From: Archegozetes longisetosus
Taxonomy: Eukaryota; Arthropoda; Arachnida; Sarcoptiformes; Trhypochthoniidae
NCBI GenBank assembly: GCA_018873245.2
Contig: JAEMBT020000009.1
Coordinates: 4,438,242 to 4,502,241, forward strand
Length of the DNA: 64,000 nt
Reading direction: 5' to 3'
Part shown: positions 22,384 through 33,688 of the stretch, one piece after another
How the letters are laid out: the number at the start of each line of letters is the position of its first letter
Numbering within the stretch: the stretch's first letter is position 1
The notes under the pieces: generated by a model
What the model was told of the DNA's origin: nothing
Database searches by the model: none
Seen by the model: only the letters and a program-made list of their open reading frames with translations
Translations under genes and position numbers: made by a program

Positions 22384-24153
22384 GGTCAGTTTCGGGAGAT
22401 AGAGTGAAGGCTATAACTCGAGAACCACTCAATGTTTAAATTGATGTAATATATCAATGGACTCTGCTCCGTGTGGCAAATACTTCAACCTATATCACTG
22501 CCCTTGGGTCATGACATTTGACCTCGATAAGCACAAAAACAAAAATGACCAAAAAATTCCAAATTGAGCGATTTTCAAAATTCGACCGTCGATCGATTCA
22601 GCATTGTTTACTGCTTCAATAAGTCTATGGGGCTTACCCTCTATATGACCTCTGACCTTTGTTAGAAGTTAAAAACTAGTCGAAGTTGTACATTTTATGC
22701 ATTTTAAAGTGTGATCTTGACTTTTGACTTTTAATTTAAGCTTTTTCAGAATCTCCTGTGCCTCTAAAACATTGAGACAACATTTGGCCATGATATTGAA
22801 CTTTGACCTTGACCTATAGAATTGTTACTCCTTTTCTACTACACAAGTGGAGTATAATTGGATTCGCCTCATTATACTAAGTTCACTGATATCTTATTTG
22901 CCTGTCTTATGACTTTTGACCTTTGACCCCTTAACGCTATCCCTAGCGTTCATGTTTCCACCAGAACTTGATTTTTCTAGTCACATATTTAATTGATACA
23001 GTTAGAGCCCTAAAACAATGGCCGTCGATAATTAATCATCTATATTGCATCATTCATCTTATATCATTCGCATTATTTTTTGTACTGGATCTTTCGAATG
23101 TTCTGCCGAAAAGAGGCCATTGAATTTATAGTCGATGTATATATTTTCTGAATCAGTAAAATGATTGGATGTCAGGGGAAAAAATTCAACCCCTGGTACA
23201 CCCATTATAGAAAGCTACGCCCACTTTTCGAATTTTCATTAATCTTATGTTTAAGCTGTAAAAAGTGATTTAAGAGTTTTTCATTTTAAATTATTCATCT
23301 TGTCTATAATTCATAGCATAATTTGAGTTTCAATTAGGTTGGGTTGGGTTAGATTAGGTTGGGTGAAGTTGGGTTTTGTTAAATTTTGTTACAATCAAGT
23401 GTTTGTCTCTTAATTTCATTTAATCTCGTTCATTTGATCCCAGATAACTTTTGACCTAGAGTCATTGAGAGATTATAACTGTGCATCTGTTCCTCATTCT
23501 CTATACTGAATCTATCGACACCTCACTCATTAAAATTTGATAAGTAGTTCCTACTGTAAACTTACTCCATACTTCAATTATATATATGTATAATACGCGC
23601 GGGGGTACAAAATTTTTAAAACGTGCGTACCTGGACATCAAATTTTTCTTTTGATATTTACTCTTTATATTAATGACGAGATGCTCGTCCTCGTTACATT
23701 TAGTACAACAGAACAGTCCTATAGGACTGAAGGTCGAAGTTCACTGACAAAGTCAAGTGGGGTAGGGAAATGTGTGGAAGGTTAAGATTAGTAGCAGGTC
23801 AGACATATTTTAAGAACTAGGGATAAGCCTTAAAACGCATAAGAATTTCAACTTAAATTTATTTTTGGCTTGTATAAAAGGTTAGAGGTCAAATAAAGGG
23901 TAGCTCTCATAAACAAATTGAGACATTAGACCATGCTCAATTGAACGATCGTTGAATTTGGCAAATTGCATAATGTGAAAATTTTGAGTCAATTTGGTTT
24001 AAGACGTATACCGAAGTCAAAGGTCATTGCATAGGGCCACGTTATAGCTCAGCAAATTTGGGCTGTAAAGACGAATCTAACGATAGTTCACTTTTGGCCG
24101 TATGTTGAGCGGTGCTCGAGTTATAGCCTTCACCCCATCTCCCGAAACTGACC
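22384..24153. mobile_element. Large foldback element rich in TGACCTxTGACC motifs
   Basis: Both ends read GGTCAGTTTCGGGAGAT as inverted copies, followed by GTGAAGGCTATAACTCGAG. Imperfect similarity runs inward for some 330-450 bp (22384-22830 against 23820-24153). The arms hold many phrases of the type tgacctctgacctttg and tgacttttgacctttgacc, i.e. direct repeats of the nuclear-receptor half site. The centre has a TTAGGTTGGG-rich patch (23334-23375). No ORF is present. A target duplication is not clear. Confidence 0.6.
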
Positions 24154-24308
24154 AAAATCATTATTAAAGGAGAGATAGAAAAAACTTACAATGCATTAAG
24201 TTCATATTTAAAAGTACTTAAAAGTTCAGTAATCACATATAAGTTAAATATATAACTTTACTTATAAACAATGACCTAAATGTTAGAGCCTTTAGATAGT
24301 ACACTATT

Positions 24309-24311
<3 letters not shown>

Positions 24312-24364
<53 letters not shown>

Positions 24365-24377
24365 CGCTCGCTTGCTC
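24312..24377. repeat. (CT)n microsatellite with CGCT tail
   Basis: About 24 CT units, then cgctcgctcgcttgctc. Confidence 0.95.
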
Positions 24378-24589
24378 ATTCTAGACATAAAATTCAAATA
24401 AGTTAAATGATAGAGTGAAGTTTTCTTATCGAAGGATACATTAATCCAAGGATACTAATGACAATACTAATAAAACAAATAATACTAACAAAAAAGAAAC
24501 GAAAACTTTCACTTTTATAACTTCAAAACATGTGACAACACAAGTCTAAGCAACCATTAATTACAGCCTAATTTAAAGATGTAAAAGGG

Positions 24590-25036
24590 CGATTACATGA
24601 CATTACCGCGCAAACGACACTACCGCGCAAGCTACATTACTGCTCAAGCGACTTCATTGCGAGAGTGCATTAGGTGAAATAATAGTGTATGCAAATTTTT
24701 AAATAATTTAGCATATCCTTTTAAATAAAATTTTGATTTTTTAATATAAAAATATCTCATCTTTAAACAATTATTTGCGGGACTAACCACAAATTACCTA
24801 ATTCGATCTTAGAAATATTGACATAATTGATATACACAAGAATCATTGGTATTTTTCAATTTTAATTAAGCTATTCAAATAGACTTAAAGAATAAGTATA
24901 ATTCTTTTTGTTTCCTAAAACTCGTTGGTATCTAGCTTGTAATATACGCGATAATATCATCCACATATATTTAGTGCGATAGTGTCGTGCGCGGTATTGC
25001 TTGCGCTGTAGTGACTTGCGCGGTAATGTCGTGCTA
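24590..25036. mobile_element. MITE-like element with CGCG-rich inverted ends
   Basis: The left end has short repeats of the pattern gacattaccgcgcaa / gacactaccgcgcaag (24597-24662). The right end (24974-25034) holds the same motifs inverted. The centre is AT-rich filler. The sequence gtaaaagggcgatta before it and gttaaaagggtcaatta after it look like a diverged duplication of the insertion site. It sits just upstream of the coding fragment at 25037. Confidence 0.55.
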
Positions 25037-25213
25037 GTTAAAAGGGTCAATTACGAGCATAACACTGCTGATGAACATCAAAATATATTTTTAAAAAAAG
25101 TACAAATAGAAAATCTCAAACAGTCATTAAACGCAAACGAATTCGAATTAAAAGGTGGTAGAAATAAACCTGAAGAGATAACTGGTGAATATATCGATAA
25201 ATTAATAAATTAA
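25037..25213 (+). pseudogene. Coiled-coil-like coding fragment
   Basis: An open frame gives VKRVNYEHNTADEHQNIFLK, then KVQIENLKQSLNANEFELKG and PEEITGEYIDKLIN plus stop. It is charged and helical. Further broken frames (25300-25600) continue in the same style (EYVKGQKILGKKLENL; AKKTEELTANLFAHNEV). No family is recognised. The preceding MITE probably removed its upstream part. Confidence 0.35.
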
Positions 25214-26189
25214 ACATTTTTTTAAAATGTTAAAAAACAGAACATACAGAGTTAATTTTAAATAATATTTAAACGATATATAAATTAATAAAATACTAGA
25301 ATACGTTAAAGGACAAAAAATACTAGGCAAAAAATTAGAGAACTTGTTGAATTAAATAAACAAAATGTAGCTACTCAAGCTAAAAAAACTGAAGAATTAA
25401 CAGCAAATCTTTTTGCACATAATGAAGTTATTTAAATAATGTGGAATGAAATTTTTTATTTCGGAGTAGAAAATGAAAATTTAAGAGAAAAAAATAGAAG
25501 TTGATGACAAATAGTTAAATGATTCAAAAATAGAATAAAATTAATTTATAATATTGAAAAAAGATAAAATTCATTTTAGAAAGATTGAAAAGACAAATCC
25601 GAAAAATGAAAGCATTATAAATGTTACTAATCAATATATATTGCATATTTTTTATTATTACAACGATTTAATAGTTTATCTACTCTTAGAATAATCTAAA
25701 ATTTCAGTTTTTATTTTCATTTATAAAAATAATTATTTGTCTTTAATTCTTTAAACGAAGTCTATAGAATTAAAGATTCTTCATATTTTTTTTAATTTTT
25801 TAATATAGTAAGGATAAAATTTCATAAGAAAATAACCTTAAAATTAAAAAGCCTAGCTTAAGATACTAGTTCAAAAAGATTTTTCACACAATAGAGGCGT
25901 ACTTCACAATCTATTAAACTTTTAATACTCTAACGCGTGAAGACTTTATCTTGGACTTTTGTGTCGTTGTCGTACGCAAGCTCGACTTATTTCATATGCA
26001 ATTCATCATCATTTCTAATATATTGCAGTTTTGTTATACTCAATTCTATATTGTCAATTTCTTGTTCATATAATTTCAATTTATCAGTCTGTCCTCTTAT
26101 ACGTTTTTAATCTTTTTAGCGTTTTCTTTCAACTTTTTACGTTGAACTAAGCTGTATAATCTTACGCTCTATTGCCGTAGACTCACGGT

Positions 26190-26310
26190 GAGTGGCTTTC
26201 GCTATATCAGAAAGAAACTGCCATACTCGAGAAGAGGAAGTGGAGTAGTTGGGAGTTGAACCCGGAACATTGTCTTCGTAGTCATCTGTTCAGCCTGTTG
26301 AGCCATTGTG
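26190..26310 (-). repeat. tRNA-derived SINE head
   Basis: On the minus strand a box A match TGGCTCAACAG (26305-26295) lies 43 nt before a box B match GGTTCAACTCC (26262-26252), the spacing of a tRNA promoter. The anticodon and acceptor stems do not pair well, so this is a SINE or tRNA pseudogene, not a working tRNA. The text resembles the tggctcagtggctagagcg-type heads of invertebrate tRNA SINEs. Confidence 0.55.
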
Positions 26311-26319
26311 TGGTATTTA

Positions 26320-26681
26320 TTAGGTTGTCCGGATCAAAGTGACGCAGACTTATGGTGGTGTATATTGGGGCTACATGGTGGAATTAGTCGCCATTTCAGA
26401 TTCGTGTTTACTTATTCTTGATTTGTGAAATGAGCCAAGTCAATCTTTTCGGATCAATTATGGACAAACAAGAGTTAGTAAACTGTCAATGATTATGAGC
26501 AGCGAAGTCTCATCAGAAACAGAATTGGTTAACTTCTGTCTGTCCATAATTTATCTGAAAAAGTTGGTTCGTTTCACATAGTGAGAAGTAGTGAATGCAA
26601 GTCCGGGATGGCGACCAGTTCTATTTCGTGGTTTCCGGGATACGCCGCTGTATATCTGCGTCACTGACCCGAACAATCTAA
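26320..26681. mobile_element. Mariner-type MITE
   Basis: Ends TTAGGTTGTCCGGATCAAAG and, inverted, TTAGATTGTTCGGGTCAGTG share GACGCAGA further in and are flanked by TA. Long imperfect inverted arms span most of the 362 bp (cgccat, tccataattt and other pairs). There is no transposase. Confidence 0.75.
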
Positions 26682-26989
26682 TATATTGATTATACTTGAA
26701 ACAACAACCTTATGCTTAACGCTTAAAGAATTGACGCCATCTAATGCTTTTCTATGAGAGACGATAATTTTTGTCCCTTTTGTCCCGTCCCACTGTCCCT
26801 TTCAAACACTTTAATGGGACAGTAACGATTATGATTTTAACGAAGTCATGTGCGAATCATAGAGAGCAAGTGATTTTCTTTCTAATAACTGAAGTTGTTA
26901 ACCTTGAGATAACGATTATATAGCATTCTTTCATATATAATGCAGAGGCTTTATTTTAATTTGATTCTCTGCTAAGTTCGACAATTAAA

Positions 26990-27340
26990 ACTTGTATACA
27001 GTTTTAAAGAAAGTCAAAGTTTATTTATTAAAATTAAAGTTTATACAAAGACTAAGGTTTAAATATTGAAAGGTTTAGATTCTTGAATATTCACTATTAC
27101 CATAAGTGTTGGTTCTCTCAGAGATCACTTAATCTTAAGAGTTTGGGAAGTGAAGAGTAAGAGTCTCTTCACTCCTTTATATAGGGCCAGGAGTTGTTTG
27201 CATATCTATTGAAAATTTTCTAGAAATTTCTATTGTTGGTCACCAACTGACCAACTACTAATTGAGGACACGTTGGTGACCTCGTTACTCTTCTAGAAAA
27301 TTTTCTTTAGAATTCGCATTTAAAGAAAAGAGGACACAAA
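26990..27340 (-). mobile_element. LTR-like promoter block with heat-shock elements
   Basis: Read on the minus strand: two heat-shock-type elements (27291-27315; TTCTAGAAATTTC at 27218-27230), a TATATAAA (27176-27183) and an AATAAA (about 27020-27027) in LTR order over about 350 bp. No ORF follows and LTR ends are not defined. It is probably a solo LTR, with an isolated promoter as the alternative. Confidence 0.35.
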
Positions 27341-27616
27341 TAACCCTGCCCTAATCTAGTGGTAAGTTGGTGCCCTTAGGCGACAATGATGGACAAGAAA
27401 GTAGGGCAATGTTCAAATGACTGAATACTGTGAGATCGAAAACAAAGATCTGTTTTTGATCTCAAAATAAGAACATAAATGAATAGAAAGCATTAAGTAT
27501 TCTTTTCCTTTAAAAGTTAATAGAGAGCTTTAAAATGTCTACGTGATATGCATAACTAATTACTTTTAACTAATAAGGACCCTTAAATTTAAGGAAGCCA
27601 TAACAGTATATATATA

Positions 27617-28358
27617 CAGTCGATTCCATGACTATCTACAGTGTTTCAGCTGCTTATAAAATGTGACTAGGTGATTCGATCTTGACCAGGTTAGTTTTAA
27701 AATAAAGCTTATATAATACGGTCTAATTCCCTATGAGCTTGCTAAATTATTATTAAAATTGTAAGAATAAGGCTCATTTATGTAAAATTTTTGTAATTTA
27801 TATTTAAAAATTTCGGATAATTTTCTATATATTTAATTAACAACGACGTCATTAATTGGTAACTCATTGTAAACATTTGTTTTGACAATCGGGTGACAAT
27901 TCAATGACATTTTGATGACAATTTGGTGATATTTCGGTAACATTTTGGTGACAATTTGACAAATTAGTGACAATAAGAATCATTTGATTCTTATTTATTA
28001 AATGAAAATTTTGTTCTTAACTTTTAAAATGGAACAAAAAAAGCGGATTATATAAGCTTCATTTTTAAAACAAACCTAGCCAAAATCGGATGATCCAGTC
28101 AAAAGTTATAAGCAATTCAAACACTGCAGATAGTCATGGAATCGACTGCAGAAAATTATCCGAAACTTTTCAATATAATTACCAAAATTTTACATAAATG
28201 AGCCTTATTCTTACAATTTTAGTAATAATTTAGCAAGCTCATAGGGAATTAAACCGGATTATATAAGCTTCAATTTAAAACTAACCCGGTCAAAATCGGA
28301 TCACCTAGTCATATTTTATAAGCAGCTGAAGCACTGCAGATAGTTATGGAATCGACTG
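27617..28358. mobile_element. TA-flanked palindromic element, arms ~200 bp
   Basis: Ends CAGTCGATTCCATGACTATC and, inverted, CAGTCGATTCCATAACTATC, with TA on both sides. Similarity continues through the arms (ctatgagcttgctaaattattatta; ataaggctcatttatgtaaaattt). The centre contains tandem variants of gacaatttggtga and a third copy of the terminal segment (about 28050-28150). There is no coding region. Confidence 0.75.
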
Positions 28359-28366
28359 TATATATA

Positions 28367-29299
28367 CAGTCAGCACGAAAACTAACTTCAGGGATACAAA
28401 GCTTTATAACTTTTGAACCACTCATTCAATTTTGATGCGGTTTTTTTAGTGAAGAAAAACTCCCCCAGTTTTATAAAAATTTGTTAAAATCATAAAATTA
28501 CAATTGAAAAACATTATAAACGAAAAATCGAGTTTACATGAAATTTTAAATTCGGGTACAAAATAAATTTAATGTAAACATAATTTATTGTTGAACTGAT
28601 GCCCAAAATTTATTCTTGTTTTGATCTTTGAATAAATTTGGAAAAAAATCATTCAATTAATTGAAATTAACATTAATTATTAATTATTAATTTAAATGGC
28701 TTTCACTATCAGAGAGAGAATTAAAATTTCGAAATTTTATAAAATTGAGGGCACAAGGACGAAAAAGATCGGCAATTATGAGAGAAGTTAGTAAGTATTG
28801 ACAGTAAATTATGAATATTTTATTAATATTCTTTTTGGCATTAGTGAACCAACTTTTATCGAATGAAGTCGTATCGATGACGAGGAAGAACAGTTTTCTT
28901 CTCATTGCCGATCTCTTTCGTCCCTATGCCCTCAATTTTATAAAATTTCGAAATTTTAATTCTCTCTTTGATAGTGAAAGCCATTTCAATTAATAATTAA
29001 TAATTAATGTTAATTTCAATTAATTGAATGATTTGTTTCCAAATTTATTCAAAGATCAAAACAAGAATAAATTCTGAACATCGGTTCAACAATAAACTAT
29101 GTTTACATTAAATTTATTTTGTACCCTAATTTAAAATTTTATGTAAACTCGATTTTTTCTTCAATTGTGATTTTATGAATTTAACATAATTTATAAAACC
29201 AGAGGAGTTTTTCTTCATTTGAAAAACCGCATCAAATTGAATGAGTGGTTCAAAAGTTATAAAGCTTTGTATCCCTAAAGTTAGTTTTCGTGCTGAGTG
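28367..29299. mobile_element. TA-flanked palindromic element with captured transposase exon
   Basis: Ends CAGTCAGCACGAAAACTAAC and, inverted, CACTCAGCACGAAAACTAAC, flanked by TA. Arms of about 440 bp are nearly perfect inverted copies. Each arm contains the start of a transposase: MAFTIRERIKISKFYKI at 28696 (+) and mirrored on the minus strand. It is followed by a splice-like site and, in one arm, SRIDDEEEQFSS, which matches ARIDDNEELFIS of the transposase at 34361. It is separated from the previous element only by TATATATA (28359-28366). Confidence 0.75.
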
Positions 29300-29612
29300 T
29301 ATATATCACTGGAAAGCTAATTGAGAACTGATTTCAATAAAACTTGAGCAGTATTTCTGGGATGATCGATTCAAAAGTTATGATGATCAATGGTCACTCT
29401 TTGAAAATTGCTACTGGCTATTATGATATTGGTATCAAAATGAAGAATAACTAAAGACAATTCAAACAAATATAAAGTTAGCTCTTAATAAGCCATAGTT
29501 TTTAGAACTCACTTTATAAAAATCTTGGTATTTTACTTAAAACTGTTAAATCTATAGTGCCCTAAAAAGTGACTGCCCTGAACAGGCGCATTTACTACTT
29601 CCGATTAAAAAA

Positions 29613-29663
29613 TTAGATAGCCTTTTCTTCTATGAAATATTTCACTGCGCCCAGATTACCACA
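29613..29663 (-). pseudogene. Vestigial ankyrin repeat after the NLR stop
   Basis: In the next frame after the NLR stop codon, 17 codons read CGNLGAVKYFIEEKAI and stop. This matches the second half of the NLR's own repeats (xGNLxxVKYLIEEKxA). The ankyrin array was once longer and was cut by a frameshift or stop. Confidence 0.6.
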
Positions 29664-29685
29664 ATTAACAGTTCAAAAGAATTTT

Positions 29686-32600
29686 TCAATCGTTGTCAGG
29701 ATTATTAAACATAGAGCTCTTCTCTTTAAGATAACTAACCGCTTCCGTCTTTTCATATTTAGCAGCCCAGTGTACAGGAGTTAAACCATCTTTGTCAGGA
29801 AAATTAAAATTAGCACTTTTTTCTTCAATCAAGTATTTCAGGATATCCAAATGACCGTATCCAGCAGCAATATGTACTGGAGCTTTGCCATCGTTATCAG
29901 TAGAATTGAAATCGAAGTCTCTTTCTTCTATGAAATATTTTAGTTCGTTCAAATCATTATATTTTGCAGCCCAATGTAAAATAGTTTTGCCATCTTTGTC
30001 AGGGGTATCGAAAGTAGCGCCTTTTTCAATAAGATGTCTTACTATCTCATACTCTCTCCATTTAGCAGCATAGTGTAACGGAGTTTCTCTATCTTTATCA
30101 GGAATATTAGAATCAGCCCCTTTTTCTAGCAAATATTTCACTACTTTCAAATGTCTAAAATGAACAGCCACACGTAAAGGTGTTTCGCCATTATTGTCAT
30201 AAGAATTGATATTAGCACCTTTTTCTTCTATAAAGTATTTTAAAGCATCTAAATTTTCATTTTTAGCAGCCCAATGTAAAGGAGTTTTACCATCTCCGAT
30301 AGGAGTATCAGGAGTGGCATCATTTTCTATAAAATATCTCAGTGCTTCTATATTTTGATGTAGCACAGCCCAATATACAAGAGTTAAGCCATTTTTATCA
30401 GGAGATTTGAAATCAGCACCTTTTTCTTCTACCAAGTATTTTACGACGTGAAAATAACCATTTTCAGCAGCCCAATGTAAAGGAGTTTTGCCATCTTTGT
30501 CAGAAATATTAAAAGTGGCACCCTTTTCTATAAGATATCTCACCACGCTCAGCTTTCTCTGTCTCGCTGCCCAATGTATAGGAGTTAAGCCATTTTTGTC
30601 AGGAGTATTGAAATCAGCACGTTTATCTTCTATTAAGTATTTTAAGATATCTAATTCACCCCGTTCAGCAGCTATATGTAACGGAGCTTTGCCATCATTA
30701 TTACAAGAATTAAAATCAATATTCTTTTCTTCTATGAAGTATTTTAAGTTATTTAAATCGCCCCAACTTGCAGCCAAATGTAAAATTGTTTGGCCATTTC
30801 TATCAGGAGTATTAAAAGTAGCGCCTTTATCTATAAAATATCTCACTACTTCCCAATCTCCACATTTAGCAGCATAATGTAACGGAGTATTTCCGTCATT
30901 GTCAGGAATACTGATATCAACCTCTTTTTCTATTAAATATTCTATTATTTTCCACATTCCACCAGTAACAGCCCAATGTAATGGTGTTTTTCCGTCTTTA
31001 TCAGGAGAATTGAAGTTAGCCCCTTTTTCTTCTATTAAGTATTTTACGATATAAAAATAACCTTTATCAGCGCTCGAATGTAAAAGAGTTTTGCCATGGT
31101 CGTCAGGAGTATCAAAAGTATCAAATGTAGAGCCTTTTTCTAGAAGATATCTCATAGCTTTAAAATTTCCTTTTCTAGCAGCGCAATGTATGGGAGTTAT
31201 GCCATCTTTGTCAGGAGAATTGAAATCAGCACTTTTTTCTTCTATTAAATATTTTATTACATCTAAATTGCTACTAACAACAGCTTTATGTAAAATTGAT
31301 TCGCCATTTTTGTCAGCAGAAATGTAATCAACTCCCCTTTCTTCTATCAAGTATTTTACAACTTCTAAATTACCACGTCCAGCAGCACTATGGAGAGGAG
31401 TTGCATCGCTATTGCAACGAGGATTGATAGCGACGCCTTTTACTTCTATCAAGTATTTTACGACTTCCAATTTGCCAGCCATAGCAGACATATGTAAAAT
31501 AGATTGACCAAAAATATCTAAAGCACTGTAATCAGCGTGTTTTTCTTCTATTAGATATTTGAGGATATCAAAATAGCCATTCTCAGCAGCCAAATATACA
31601 AGAGTTCTTTTAGCATTATCATGAGTGTTGAAATTAACACCTTTATCATCTATTAAATATTTTACGAGAGCCAAATTACCACTTTTAGTCGCACATGTCA
31701 AAAGAGATTCTCCAAATATTGTAACTCTATTTAGAACTTTATTAATTTTATTTGGATAGTTTTTGTGAATATGTGTTAATATAGTCTTAATTGTATTGTA
31801 ATGACCATTTCGTGCCAGTAAATGTAATGGAGTTGTTTTATACCAGGCATAAATGGAGTTAAAATAATACTCGTCTATCAACTTGCTATGTTCACTTGCA
31901 TGATCCCAAATAGATATAACATGACTCTTATCTTTCATTAAAACATTCGTATCAACACCATTGATCAATTTTAAAACTCTGCTTAAAACTTTTTCTTCTT
32001 CACATCTTTTTTTCAGCCTGATTCTTATTACCTGCTGCACTAATCTGTGAATGTTTGAAACCCCCTTCTCCAATCTTATTATCGAATATTGCTTTAATAA
32101 TTGTAGAGAATTTCCTAATTTTCTCACATCTCCATCGACCAATTGTAGAAATATTCTTGAAGGAATGTAATCAGGGGCAAAGTAAGCCATCATGTTTAGA
32201 ATTTCTAGAGCTTGTTGTCCATATTCTTTACTGTTCATCTTATCAATAGTAGTTTGCCAAGTTGTAAATGTCGTTTTAGTGTAAAGATCGTCATTATTCT
32301 CTGTAAATGAAAAATCAAGCAATTGTTCTTCTTTTTTATTGTATTCTTCTAAGTAGTGACTTAGCTTGAATTGGTATTTTGGATTTATATTCTTCAAAAT
32401 ATTATCCTCTGCTTTAATATATGCAACAGCTTGCTGTAAAGCCAAAGGAAAATATTGTAGCTTTATAGCCAACTTCTTTGCTTCTCTATCTTGTAGGTTA
32501 TTTTTAATACTTAGCGTGTCTTTAATAAACTTTACGGATTCATCTTCAGTAAATGTGCCTAATGCTATTACTTTTATACTTTGTACCCATTCCTGGTTAC

Positions 32601-33285
32601 GAGACGTCATTAAAATATAAGGTTTCTTGTGATGAAGAGATAAAGAGCAAGATGCTGGTAAAAGTTCCTTAATATTTATGTAATCTTCAACATTATCAAA
32701 AATAAGAAGACTATTTGCATTTTGAAGGTATTTATACACATCTTTTACAATTGATTTGATGTCCCTTTCTTGTTTCTTTCTATCTCTCTTCTCCATTATT
32801 GGGATTTGCAATTCTCTAGCTAATTCGTGAAAAGATTTTTTCAAACTTTTCTGTGTTTCAGCATTTATCCATACATGATTATCATAATATTGCATGTATT
32901 CAGAAGCGTACTTCCTTGCCAACTCGCTTTTTCCTATTCCTCCTAAACCACTAATCGAGGCAATTTGCGATATAACAACTTTCCCACTTTCACTTTGTAA
33001 TGCATCATGTAAAGACTTCAATTCACGATCTCTTCCTGTGAATGAATTTACAGGATCTCTCACATCGAACCGAATGGGCTCCTTTTTAAATTTCTTTTGC
33101 TTTCCGTAATAGTTATGTGTATTATGAATATTAATGTGTTTCATACCAGTTACCTTGAAAGAAGTGTTTTGTGCGCAATTATCACTTCCGCTTATTCCAA
33201 CCACATTAATAGTATGACTTTAAGAGAGTGTAAAATGTTAAATATTGTGTTTAAAACTCATTTCCACATTGACTTACCTCGCCAT
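29686..33285 (-). CDS. NLR-like STAND protein: NB-ARC plus 21 ankyrin repeats
   Basis: The large frame (33204-29686) starts with GTG, not a valid start here. An 8-nt first exon ATGGCGAG (33285-33278), a GTAAGT donor and an 87-nt intron ending AATAAG (33191) join in phase to give MASGSDNCAQNTSFKVTG; the fallback ATG is at 33144. Numbering from the 33204 frame, the NB-ARC has P-loop GLGGIGKS (86-93), Walker B LLIFDNVED (166-174), sensor YILMTSR (196-202), GLPL-like FPLALQQA (252-259) and an MHD-position NIHRLVQQ (384-391). Ankyrin repeats run from about 457 to 1172, 21 in number, most with the xTPLHWAA core. No CARD, death, TIR or signal peptide is present. It is probably a cytosolic nucleotide-switch sensor whose repeats bind ligand. 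The stop falls inside a repeat. Confidence 0.85.
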
Positions 33286-33688
33286 ATTAAATAAATTTGT
33301 CACAAAGTTTTTCTCATTTCACAGTAAAATTGAACTGAGTCAATAAAGTTTGCATACAAAATTATAATTTTTTTATAATTCATTTAGAGTTTTTAGAAAA
33401 TAAAAATTGTATTCTATCTACTTTCCAAGAGAAAATGTTAAAAATATCAATAAATTCGATAAATACAATAGCAATTATCTTATTTCTATAGAAATTACAG
33501 CCGTATCTAGAAGTTTACCTATCTATACTTTATCGTTAAATGTTAATAAAAACAACGTCTAGAGAAAGTAAAGATAAGAAATTGACACATTGTAAGATTC
33601 AGAAAATAATGTTCTCGTTTTTTAATTAATAGATTAGTTTGAGAATGTCTTATTTATTTTCGTATGGAAAACAAATGATATATATATA

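Noticed and set aside
23334-23375. TTAGG/TTGGG-rich patch resembling arthropod telomere repeat
   Set aside because: Only a few irregular units inside a foldback element; not a real interstitial telomere array.
26250-26310. Functional tRNA gene on the minus strand
   Set aside because: Boxes A and B fit, but acceptor and anticodon stems do not pair; better explained as a SINE.
29885-31327. Plus-strand frames opposite the NLR gene
   Set aside because: Periodic antisense shadows of the ankyrin repeats with no independent start context or domain.
29686-33285. NLR gene as contamination from a bacterial endosymbiont
   Set aside because: The start needs an 87-nt GT-AG intron, it is flanked by eukaryotic mariner elements, and the GTG frame start has no ribosome binding site.
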